The position numbers and the translations under genes are program-made. The notes beneath the pieces were generated by a model, which worked only from the letters and a program-made list of their open reading frames with translations, made no database searches and had not been told where the DNA came from. 64,000 nucleotides of DNA, from contig NZ_LN851186.1 of NCBI RefSeq assembly GCF_001243895.1, forward strand, positions 1,811,852 to 1,875,851, given 5' to 3'. The stretch comes from Bacillus testis (lineage in GTDB: Bacteria; Bacillota; Bacilli; Bacillales; DSM-1321). Below are positions 1-7,105 of the stretch, piece after piece (the stretch's first letter is position 1; every line of letters begins with the position of its first letter).

Positions 1-158
1 CCCACATAAAACCCACAAATGATTAATATAGTATAAAGTGATTTAAAAAACCCGCCAAAAGAAACCTTGTTTTATCAACACCAATGACTTAATGGAAACT
101 ATCAGAATGGAAATGACAGGTAGAAACATGTTCCGCACGCAGGTCCACCCTTGGGAGA

Positions 159-237
159 GAGAACAATACATGACCATGTATTGATGGAGGGAACCCTTGA
201 TATAGCAACGTTTTAAAGAGTTTTGTTAGTGGTCAAA
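159..237. repeat. Imperfect direct repeat, copy 1
   Basis: The 45 bases from 159 to 203 recur at 1597-1641 with four mismatches. Inside is a perfect dyad, AATACATG-ac-CATGTATT, followed by an AGGG-aa-CCCT mini-hairpin. Weaker similarity continues to the GGTCAA motif near 237. Copy 1 lies just outside a recombinase remnant. It could be an attachment site, an element end or a duplicated structured RNA; the sequence does not decide. Confidence 0.6.
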
Positions 238-273
238 GGGAGAGTAGTATTAACAGTTTCTCTGTTTGACCAC
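229..273. repeat. Strong stem-loop next to repeat copy 1
   Basis: GTGGTCAAA (229-237) pairs with TTTGACCAC (265-273), and AGAG (241-244) pairs with CTCT (260-263), giving a 13-bp interrupted stem. No T-run follows directly on the plus strand. Function unknown. The rest of 1-324 shows no gene I can support. Confidence 0.5.
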
Positions 274-324
274 CAAAAACTCCAAAAAAATTATTGTATA
301 TTTATCATACTCATTTACAGATGC

Positions 325-558
325 TTACTCTAACTTGTCAAAGATGTGAGAGTAAATATCTGAGGTGATTGAAATACTTTTGTGTCCAAGTCTTTCTTGT
401 GCACATTTCATACTAGCTCCTGATTCCAATAATAAGACTGCATGTGTATGTCTTAGAGAATGGATAGGGAGTTTTTCTATGCCTGCGTTTCTGTTGATTC
501 TGTTAAAAGCATTAAATAATGTATAGTTTGGTAATAGGTCACCATACTTGACATGGAG
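325..558 (-). pseudogene. Tyrosine recombinase, C-terminal remnant
   Basis: Reading the minus strand to a stop at 325-327 gives about 77 codons with the signature of the phage-integrase catalytic domain: LPIHSLRHTHA (box II Arg and His, HxLRHTHA type), LGHKSISIT and the nucleophile segment DIYSHIF with its Tyr. The frame runs into a stop codon at 562-564, and no N-terminal part follows. The break coincides with the palindromic element at 553-641, so the gene appears truncated at or by that element. It is probably what is left of an integrated phage or ICE integrase. The family call is confident; the origin is inferred. Confidence 0.85.
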
Positions 559-641
559 CCTCTACTGGCATGGTTGAAAAACCAGACTGCCAGTTTATCA
601 AACTGGCAAGCCACTTCAGCCTACCATGCCAGAACCTCCAT
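553..641. repeat. Nested palindromic element interrupting the recombinase remnant
   Basis: Three nested inverted repeats share one centre: ATGGAG (553-558) with CTCCAT (636-641); CTGGCATGG (565-573) with CCATGCCAG (624-632), perfect; and TGCCAGTTT (588-596) with AAACTGGCA (600-608), perfect, three-base loop. A further TGGTT/AACCA side pair lies at 571-584. The unit is about 89 bp and could fold into a branched hairpin. It has no coding capacity. It looks like a MITE- or REP-like insertion. Confidence 0.7.
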
Positions 642-713
642 ATAAAGTGAATAGTACAGCTTTTTTCATCTTATAGGGAAGCTATAACGAGGATTTTGCC
701 CGCCATACCTTCA

Positions 714-757
714 TTTTTTTGTCCAGTTAAGTGTTGCCTATCCAGTTTGATTTTATA
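714..757 (+). repeat. IS-end-like inverted repeat, left copy
   Basis: GTCCAGTTAAGTGTTGCC followed by TATCCAGT is closely related to the reverse complement of 1697-1733 (GTCTAGTTTAGTGTTGCC then ATTCCAGT). Weaker similarity continues outward on both sides. The two copies face each other around the peroxidase gene. They resemble insertion-sequence ends but no transposase is present. Confidence 0.5.
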
Positions 758-894
758 GAGAGAAGAGGGGAATTCTTGGGGTATTTAATGACGGAGAAGT
801 GAAACTGGTATGCTCACCTCTCCATGCAAAGTTGTAGCTATTTTTGGTCTTTGAAATATTTTTCATTTAGCGAAAGATAAAACCTTATGTATAT

Positions 895-1446
895 TTAGAA
901 TTTTATTAATAGTTTTATATCCGTTTCTAAATCATCAAATGAATGGGTTGGTTCGTAGCGTTTTATAGGATTTCCCTTTTTATTTATAAGGAATTTTGTG
1001 AAGTTCCATTTTATAGAATCATCCATTAAATATTCAGGATATTTTTCATTTAACATCCATAATAGTATTTTACTTGATGGATCGTTGTTATCCATCCCTT
1101 TATAAGGTAGTGATTGAGTAAGGTGTTTAAATAATGGGTGAGCTTCTGATCCCCTCACGTTCACTTTTTGAAACAATGGAAATGTCACTCCATAATTTAA
1201 AGTACAAAAAGATTGAACTTTATCATTGTTTTCGGGTTCTTGCTCACCGAATTGATTACAAGGAAACCCAAGTATAGTGAAATTTTTGTCTTTGTATTTT
1301 TCATATAATCTTTGCAAGTCTTCATATTGGGGAGTAAACCCACATTTACTAGCTGTATTCACGATTAGAATGACCTGATCTAAATAATCCTCAAGATTTA
1401 CTTGTTTGCCATTCATGGCAATGACAGAATAATTATTAATAGACAT
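895..1446 (-). CDS. Glutathione peroxidase family thiol peroxidase
   Basis: 183 aa, full length for bacterial Cys-type glutathione peroxidases (BsaA/Gpx). These reduce hydrogen and organic hydroperoxides in the cytoplasm, usually with thioredoxin as donor. Visible motifs: the peroxidatic NTASKCGFTPQY (Cys35, where animal enzymes carry selenocysteine), GFPCNQFGEQEP, a probable resolving Cys81, and WNFTKFL (Trp147-Asn148). The codon at position 35 is TGT, so this is not a selenoprotein despite the Sec genes elsewhere in the window. The ATG follows AAAAGGGGATATCAA. A sigma-A-like promoter on the minus strand is TTGTAA (1505-1510), 18 bp, TATAAT (1481-1486), followed by a TCAGA/TCTGA dyad. The gene sits inside repeat-rich mobile debris. 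Confidence 0.93.
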   Translation of the reverse strand: MSINNYSVIAMNGKQVNLEDYLDQVILIVNTASKCGFTPQYEDLQRLYEKYKDKNFTILGFPCNQFGEQEPENNDKVQSFCTLNYGVTFPLFQKVNVRGSEAHPLFKHLTQSLPYKGMDNNDPSSKILLWMLNEKYPEYLMDDSIKWNFTKFLINKKGNPIKRYEPTHSFDDLETDIKLLIKF

Positions 1447-1480
1447 TTGATATCCCCTTTTTGAATCAGATTCTTGTCTG

Positions 1481-1510
1481 ATTATATATTACTATTTTCC
1501 TAGTTTACAA
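1481..1510 (-). promoter_or_regulatory. Promoter of the glutathione peroxidase gene
   Basis: Minus-strand TTGTAA (1505-1510), 18-bp spacer and TATAAT (1481-1486), about 35 bp upstream of the start codon. Confidence 0.5.
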
Positions 1511-1596
1511 ATTTTAAGTTCTTTTCAGATAAAATATTTTAAATTCCATTTAGTACAAAGGGAAAAGTGAGGTTATTCATAAAAGGCTTTGCACAA

Positions 1597-1686
1597 GAGA
1601 ACCATACATGATGATGTATTGATGAAGGGAACCCTTGATATTACTGGTATTGAGGGTTTTTTTATTGTTTTTATTTTGGTCAATTG
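1597..1686. repeat. Imperfect direct repeat, copy 2
   Basis: Matches 159-203 at 41 of 45 positions. The dyad is preserved as ATACAT-gatg-ATGTAT and the second hairpin is the longer AAGGG-aa-CCCTT. Downstream similarity fades toward a shared GGTCAA motif. With copy 1 it brackets the recombinase remnant and the peroxidase gene. Confidence 0.6.
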
Positions 1687-1696
1687 ATTTGCCTGG

Positions 1697-1740
1697 ATAA
1701 ATACTGGAATGGCAACACTAAACTAGACACTTTTTTAAGA
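1697..1740 (-). repeat. IS-end-like inverted repeat, right copy
   Basis: Reverse complement of 714-757 in its core, GGCAACACTAAACTAGAC. The outer flank ACGGGGCTAAAATATCC resembles the reverse complement of the left copy's outer flank. The stretch 1741-1930 holds no ORF I can support. Confidence 0.5.
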
Positions 1741-1938
1741 TGTGTTTCTTTGTACTGGACGGGGCTAAAATATCCTACTTTTCTCTTTCTCTTCAGAAAA
1801 GGGGGGAAGTTGCATTGAAAACAATAAAGAAAACTCGCAAACGGTTAAAACAGAGAGCGAGTCATTAACTGGAATAAAAGGGCTTACAATTGACTTAACC
1901 AGATATGACGCTCAAAATGATCTCCTAGGTCATTTTTG

Positions 1939-1967
1939 TTTACAAAATGTAAAATTGTAAATATAAT
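1939..1967 (+). promoter_or_regulatory. Promoter of the short-chain dehydrogenase gene
   Basis: TTTACA (1939-1944), 17 bp, TATAAT (1962-1967). The -35 region is half of a dyad TTTACA-aaa-TGTAAA (1939-1953), a possible operator. Just upstream, AAAATGA (1914-1920) and TCATTTT (1930-1936) form another inverted repeat. Confidence 0.55.
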
Positions 1968-2015
1968 TGTGTTGTTTCGCACATTTTAGAATTATTCAAA
2001 AGGGGATGTCTATTC

Positions 2016-2825
2016 ATGGGTAGATTAGAAAACAAAGTGGCTATTATCACAGGTGCTGCTTCAGGTATGGGAGAGGCAACTGCAAAACTATTTGCGTCTG
2101 AGGGTGCAAAAGTAGTTGCAGCAGATATTAATATGGAAGGTTTAGAGCGTGTAGTAAAGGAAATTAAAGATGCAAATGGAGAAGCGACAGCTCAATTCGT
2201 TGATATCGGTGATGAGGAAAAAATTAAGGAAATGATTCAAGCAGCTGTTGACACATACGGTCATTTAGATATTTTGCATAATAACGCAGCAAGATTAAAT
2301 TTTAAAAATGACTTAAATGTCAAGGATTTAGATGTTTTCGAATGGGATGAAACAATGAGATTCAATTTAAGATCTGTTTTGCTGGGAACAAAATATGCGA
2401 TTCCAGTTATGCTAGAAAACGGTGGCGGAACAATCATTAATACAACATCAATGGGCGGACAAGTAGGAGAATTAACAAAATCAGCATACGCAGCAGCCAA
2501 AGCTGGCGTTATTGCTTTGACGAAATCAACAGCCGTGCAATTTGGAAAACAAGGCATTCGTTGTAATGCAATTGCACCCGGTATGGTATTAACCGAAGCT
2601 GCTGTTGAAAATGCTCCAGAAGGGTTAAAGCAACTTATTGATGTATATACTGAAACAAAATTAGTAAATCGAATTGGTAATCCTCGTGATATCGCAAACT
2701 TAGCTTTATTCCTAGCAAGTGAAGAATCTGATTTCATTACTGGACAAATAATCAATGCAGATGGTGGTATTCTTGCTCAAAACCCAGTAGTACCACAAGT
2801 TAAAAAGAAAAATTTAATCTGGTAA
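2016..2825 (+). CDS. Short-chain dehydrogenase/reductase (SDR), classical type
   Basis: 269 aa, an NAD(P)-dependent cytosolic oxidoreductase of the FabG/glucose-dehydrogenase-like branch. The Rossmann glycine motif TGAASGMG is at 12-19 and NNAA near 89-92. The catalytic tetrad is Asn117, Ser145, Tyr158 and Lys162 (YAAAK). The C-terminal ITGQIINADGG is typical of the family. The substrate cannot be told from sequence. The ATG follows AAAAGGGGATGTCTATTC, a leader resembling that of the peroxidase gene on the other strand. Monocistronic with its own terminator. Confidence 0.9.
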   Translation: MGRLENKVAIITGAASGMGEATAKLFASEGAKVVAADINMEGLERVVKEIKDANGEATAQFVDIGDEEKIKEMIQAAVDTYGHLDILHNNAARLNFKNDLNVKDLDVFEWDETMRFNLRSVLLGTKYAIPVMLENGGGTIINTTSMGGQVGELTKSAYAAAKAGVIALTKSTAVQFGKQGIRCNAIAPGMVLTEAAVENAPEGLKQLIDVYTETKLVNRIGNPRDIANLALFLASEESDFITGQIINADGGILAQNPVVPQVKKKNLIW

Positions 2826-2905
2826 CAATAAAAATAGCAAAACAATTTAGGTTTTTAAGCAAAGTGAAGCTTCTTTCAACTTAAATGGAGCCACTATTTT
2901 TTAAT

Positions 2906-2939
2906 CCCGCCCTCTAATGAGGACGGGGTTATTTTTTTT
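2906..2939 (+). terminator. Rho-independent terminator of the SDR gene
   Basis: CCCGCCCTC and GAGGACGGG form a 9-bp stem with one mismatch and a TAAT loop, followed by TTATTTTTTTT. Confidence 0.85.
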
Positions 2940-3106
2940 GAGATGATAAGGCTAAATAACTTTATTCTCACTTTATAAATAGTATCTTTTATATGAATTG
3001 TTGAAGTGTTTGCATATGGTTAAATTCTCAAAGGGTGTTCAAAAAATGAACGGATTATTCGTGGCTGCATAACATAGGTAATATACCTAAGGGAGTGGTA
3101 CGACAA

Positions 3107-3259
3107 ATGAACAATAATGAACAACTTGAAGAAGCAAAAAACATCTATATAGGGAGACTGTTTACATTAGGCGGGTCGGTTCTGTTCTTAGTTGGCTCTT
3201 TGATAGCAGCAATCGTTGGTTATCGAGCGTATGTAAATTTACTTACACCAAAAAGTTGA
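3107..3259 (+). CDS. Small single-span membrane protein, 50 aa
   Basis: Starts MNNNEQLEEAKNIYIG and continues with one hydrophobic helix (about residues 20-40, LGGSVLFLVGSLIAAIVGY) and a short polar tail. A GGGAGTGG ribosome binding site lies 9 nt upstream of the ATG. Composition looks like a genuine small Bacillus membrane protein. I do not recognise a function. No operon partner. From 3260 to 3678 I see nothing supportable. Confidence 0.6.
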   Translation: MNNNEQLEEAKNIYIGRLFTLGGSVLFLVGSLIAAIVGYRAYVNLLTPKS

Positions 3260-3678
3260 TTATTGAAAGATATCGGACTCATTTGCTTAGCTGAGGCATG
3301 GGTTATAAAAATAGTAGATGGAATTGATATTTACTACTTATGTTCTCACTAATATATCGGTTCCGCACAAGGTAAAATTATGCTTTGTAAAAATAAGACT
3401 AAGTCCTTTCCACTTAATGTATTGGAGCTTAATATAGCTGTAAAGGCTTCATTAGGTTTTCCTCCGAATCTAGGGATAGATATCAAAAACATATGGAGGT
3501 TTAGCAGGGTATAATAATACAAAGCCAAATATCATGTTTTAAAATAGATGAAAAAATGATGCGGACATATTAGATGTTAGATAGTTACAAGGAAAATGTT
3601 ATTTTAAAATCCATAATGACTGTTCAAAATGTATCATGGTTATCATAGATCTGCCAATATCTAAATAGAAGCATTTTA

Positions 3679-3716
3679 AAAGCCTTTTCCTTTATTTACG
3701 GGAAAAGGCTTTAGCT
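3679..3716 (+). terminator. Terminator-like hairpin
   Basis: AAAGCCTTTTCC and GGAAAAGGCTTT form a perfect 12-bp stem around a 10-nt loop. The T tail on the plus strand is weak. No clear gene precedes it, so it may belong to a decayed transcript. Confidence 0.5.
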
Positions 3717-3765
3717 TAGTAGGAAATGTGCCGACCATCTATTTCTTATTTTCATGTTCTTACGA

Positions 3766-3861
3766 TTATTTTTTTAAAATATATTTTCTAAATAAGTATA
3801 TGAATCCTGCCAAGACTAAGAGAGTCAGAATAGCTCCTGGGATTCCGATACTACTTAACAT
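3766..3861 (-). CDS. 31-aa single-span membrane peptide
   Basis: Minus-strand ORF reading MLSSIGIPGAILTL, LVLAGFIYLF, RKYILKK. A strong AAAGGGGG ribosome binding site precedes the ATG. It is one hydrophobic helix with a basic C-terminus. The start resembles the N-terminus of TatA (xxIGxPGxIL), but the amphipathic helix that defines TatA is missing. It could be a small regulatory or toxin-like membrane peptide. Function unknown. Confidence 0.5.
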   Translation of the reverse strand: MLSSIGIPGAILTLLVLAGFIYLFRKYILKK

Positions 3862-4140
3862 AAGGTTTCCCCCTTTTTAATTAATCAGTCTATGTTTAGT
3901 GTAAAAGTACTGCCACTATGGTTAACAGTACACCATAGTGAAGATGCTATTAGTGCGGTATATTCATAGTTGCGGTGGCTACTGAGTATAGTTTCCCAAG
4001 CACGACCATCTAATCCATATGTAGAACTAGAATATTAATAACTGATGATCCATATTGGTAACATCTTTCTCGTGTTATTGGAAGCTTTTCTTTTTTAAAG
4101 AAGTTGTTCCTTTTCTTTAAAATAATCCTTCCTACAGAGT

Positions 4141-4388
4141 CTAAATTAAATAAACCATTATTTGTGGATAGACAATGGAAATGATAAAAATAAGGAGATT
4201 TCCAGCAACCCCTAAGATTTTTAATGCAATTTTAGGGGACAACATGCTGTAGGTATTCCAATTATTGGACCAATAATAAGGGCGCCAACATAGGAATAGG
4301 AATGAAAAAAGTGATGATTTAATATAACGGGAAGTAAGTAGATGAATAAATTTATAAGAAGAACAATAAAACCTATTGAAGATTTCAT
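4141..4388 (-). pseudogene. Small two-span membrane protein, probably frameshifted
   Basis: From ATG at 4386-4388 (AGGAGG about 15 nt upstream) one frame reads MKSSIGFIVLLINLF and on to GALIIGPIIGIPTACCP, then stops. The second half of a plausible membrane protein (KIALKILGVAGNLLIF to QIMVYLI) continues in another frame to the stop at 4141-4143. The switch falls at the TGTCCCCT stretch around 4230-4236. A one-base change there would join the two hydrophobic halves into about 82 aa. A sequencing error is equally possible. 3862-4140 and 4389-4699 hold nothing else I recognise. Confidence 0.5.
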
Positions 4389-4699
4389 AATAAATCGTAC
4401 AAAACCTCCTTGTCTTCAAAATCAATAGATATTTTTAGGATAATGTTATTATACTTTTATGTCAAATTAAAACAAATTTGTAAAAAGAATTATAGAGAAT
4501 GATGTAAAAGGTAGTAAGATTCAATTTTATAATGTAGGAGATTTATTTTGCTATCGCTTCGCTTGCTATTGTTTGTTTTCCAAGATTTAATTAGATTACA
4601 TAATTACAAAACTGGTAAGGGAATTTCTCGATGATCTAAGTGGGGGGGTTCCAAATTACGGTACAATATATCACACTAAACATATTAGGAGGGATTCCA

Positions 4700-5098
4700 A
4701 TGATTTTTGAAATGACTACTCAGGTTCGGGTTTCCAACATTAAGGAAGGGCAGAAGTGGTATGAAGCATTGCTCAATAAGAAGCCAGATTTTATTCCACA
4801 CGAGGGATTTGCAGAATGGGAACTCATTCCAGGTTGTTGGTTGCAGGTCGCAGAAGGAATTCTTATTGATGGAAACGGACCATTACGTTTAGGAGTTACT
4901 GATATTGAAGCTGAACGGGATAGACTTGTAGAAGAACTAAAAATGGATCGCTTTGACATCCTTTTAAGGCCAGAGGTTTCTGTGAAATGGGGAACGTTCA
5001 CAGATCCTTGGGGAAATCAACTTGGATTTTTTGAATACTTGGATAAGAGCGAGGAGCAAGAACGTATTAAAACGTTAGTGGGAATAAGAGAAGTGTAG
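4700..5098 (+). CDS. VOC (glyoxalase/bleomycin-resistance) family protein
   Basis: 132 aa from the ATG preceded by TAGGAGGGATTCCA. An upstream ATG at 4640 has no ribosome binding site. The vicinal-oxygen-chelate fold shows as a short VRVSNIKEGQKWYEALL start and a C-terminal TFTDPWGNQLGFFEY strand, the usual GxxDPxGNxxxL ending. Such single-domain proteins bind a metal or ligand as dimers. The substrate cannot be assigned. Confidence 0.8.
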   Translation: MIFEMTTQVRVSNIKEGQKWYEALLNKKPDFIPHEGFAEWELIPGCWLQVAEGILIDGNGPLRLGVTDIEAERDRLVEELKMDRFDILLRPEVSVKWGTFTDPWGNQLGFFEYLDKSEEQERIKTLVGIREV

Positions 5099-5153
5099 AA
5101 AACGAGGGTGATTTATAAACAAATACATTAAAAAAGGATGCTTGTAAAATGAA

Positions 5154-5849
5154 TCAAGCATCCAGCATGCCTAGTAAGTATTTTTGATATATTTTACTAT
5201 ATTCTTCTTGGGTGATATTAAATTTCTTACATACGGTATCCAAAATAATTTGAGAATCGATTTCAGGACGGTAGGTTCTCCCTGATTGGGTGAGTGTTCT
5301 AAAAAAACTAGTAGCATACACAAGTACTTTTTTTTCAAATGTTTCTTCAGGTAAGTTGGCCAGGTGTTTGTCCCTGAATTGTTTGAACCTATTGGTTGTA
5401 TACCTTTTTTTATCGTTATGGTAGAAGACACTCTCACTTCTAAATAAATTTCCTTCTGGGATTTCATTGATTAATAGGTAGTTATCAGTAGTTGTGTTGG
5501 CGAATAATTGAACCCGAGAATGGATGATCTGGGAAGTGGATCCATTATTGCGCAAATAGTATTTAAGTTGTTTTTGGTAATATTCTAAGAGTATAAACTG
5601 TTGTACAATGGTAAGTTCATCATATGTATCTTTAAGTTTGAGATTTAAGGAAATTGTATCTGTTTTGTTGTCGTATTGAGCTTGAGCTCTCTCAATATGA
5701 TTCTTAAAAAAGCTAGAGTTAGTTAATTGAATGATATGGTTTTTCATGTTGTTTACTTCTTCATTGATCTGCAAAAAATGCCAATAGCGCCAAATAATGA
5801 AGATAATTACCGCTACGCCCATTATAGCTAGGGTTATCTTTTTTTTCAC
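5154..5849 (-). CDS. Membrane-anchored protein of unknown function
   Basis: 231 aa beginning at a GTG with AAAGGTG 8 nt upstream. Residues 4-20 form one membrane anchor. The rest is polar, with a probable helical stretch near 30-55 (VNNMKNHIIQLTNSS) and no catalytic motif I recognise. The N-in topology with an extracytoplasmic domain is inferred from the lysines before the helix. I cannot place it in a family. The 396 bp upstream (5850-6245) contains no supportable gene. Confidence 0.65.
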   Translation of the reverse strand: MKKKITLAIMGVAVIIFIIWRYWHFLQINEEVNNMKNHIIQLTNSSFFKNHIERAQAQYDNKTDTISLNLKLKDTYDELTIVQQFILLEYYQKQLKYYLRNNGSTSQIIHSRVQLFANTTTDNYLLINEIPEGNLFRSESVFYHNDKKRYTTNRFKQFRDKHLANLPEETFEKKVLVYATSFFRTLTQSGRTYRPEIDSQIILDTVCKKFNITQEEYSKIYQKYLLGMLDA

Positions 5850-6245
5850 GATGTTTTCACCTTTTGAATATTGATTACCAAAAAATTATATATTAAAACT
5901 AATATAAATATAAATAAAAAAATATGGAAACGAAAGTGTAGTTATGTAAAAGAAAAATAGACCTTATTCAAAAGGAGGGATGTCTGTATTAATAACGGTT
6001 TCCGCATGACTTAATTCCTCTTTCAGCACTAAAAAGGGATTCGCTAAGACGCTTCCCGCGAAACGAAAACATCTCTAATGAAGTCAATCTTCCATAAGCT
6101 ATTTGCTATTTTTGCTCTAATGCATATACCATACATTTACGGTACAGAAATATTCCCTTTTAAAAGAGTGTAACGCTAACGTATACCGTCCATTAAAGGG
6201 AATTAAGGGTTATGTGCTATTTTTTTGAATGAAACCGTTATTTAG

Positions 6246-6860
6246 CTATTTTTCATATAGTTGGTTACTTTGGCCGGCAATCGGATTTTGGTTCATTGGT
6301 TGTTGGTTCTGTTCTGTTTCCGGCACAATTAAATAATTTCGGGCGATGGCGGCCACTTGAGCTTCTGAAGCAAATTCTACCGGATAATAGCCTTTGCTGA
6401 CCATATATTGGTACATGTCATAGGCATGGGAACAGCTCATCATGAAGGCTGTTTGGCAAAAGGAACGTATTTCCGGATTGACCATTTCCATGGCTGCCCA
6501 GGCATATTCTCTGCCGGCTCTTTTTAAAGTTAATAAATAGGATGTGGCCATTTCCCTGTCATTCATTTGGTCAACAACTGTCCGTGGTTGAACGGGAGGT
6601 GCTGGAGTTATTCCAAAAGGGTCATTCATTATTTGTTTTTCTTTTAATAAAGGCAATTCTTTTGTAGCGCCCTGTGTTTTATTGAGAAATTCCACTTTCA
6701 TATTGTAATCACGAATATGCATAGGAAAATGTCTTATCACAATCTCCTTGAAAACGGGGTCTTGGATATGCTGGACCATATAGCCCATTTGTGTAATTGA
6801 ATTTACACAGCTCATTGTCAGTTCGTTTAGATCATATAATTCATGGGATGCTAATTTCAT
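6246..6860 (-). CDS. CotF-family spore coat protein
   Basis: 204 aa. The helical N-terminus (LASHELYDLNELTMSCVN) and C-terminal half (REMATSYLLTLKRAGREYAWAAME, then the QTAFMMSCSHAYDMYQYM region) match the coat-F domain of Bacillus coat and spore proteins (CotF, YraD, YhcQ). These four-helix, ferritin-like proteins assemble in the spore coat. A Pro-rich linker sits at 100-112 and the tail is Gln/Asn-rich. Which member of this multi-copy family it is cannot be told. Confidence 0.85.
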   Translation of the reverse strand: MKLASHELYDLNELTMSCVNSITQMGYMVQHIQDPVFKEIVIRHFPMHIRDYNMKVEFLNKTQGATKELPLLKEKQIMNDPFGITPAPPVQPRTVVDQMNDREMATSYLLTLKRAGREYAWAAMEMVNPEIRSFCQTAFMMSCSHAYDMYQYMVSKGYYPVEFASEAQVAAIARNYLIVPETEQNQQPMNQNPIAGQSNQLYEK

Positions 6861-7105
6861 TATTTATTTCTCCTTTCTATTGTTATTCCTCTTTTATCAT
6901 TTATGCCCGGTATCTTTTTTATGCATGCAATAAAGATATAGGGGGCAGCGGCAACAATGGAGAAAACCTTTGCTTAATGTGCAAATATCCTTTTCTGTTT
7001 TATTCTTATGCAGTTCATCATTTCTCTTAATAAGTTTAACAATGTGCAAAAAGAGGAATTATTACCTCATAATGAAAAAAGGAAAAACAAAAGAGGGTAA
7101 AGTAA

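Noticed and set aside
159..237. T-box or other known riboswitch
   Set aside because: No AGGGTGGNACCGCG motif or specifier loop is visible and no amino-acid gene follows; only hairpins and a direct repeat are seen.
895..1446. Glutathione peroxidase as a selenoprotein
   Set aside because: The peroxidatic codon is TGT (Cys), not TGA, and the gene reads through without internal stops.
2261..2755. Minus-strand 164-codon open frame across the SDR gene
   Set aside because: It lies wholly inside a well-supported SDR coding sequence, has no ribosome binding site and no recognisable motifs.
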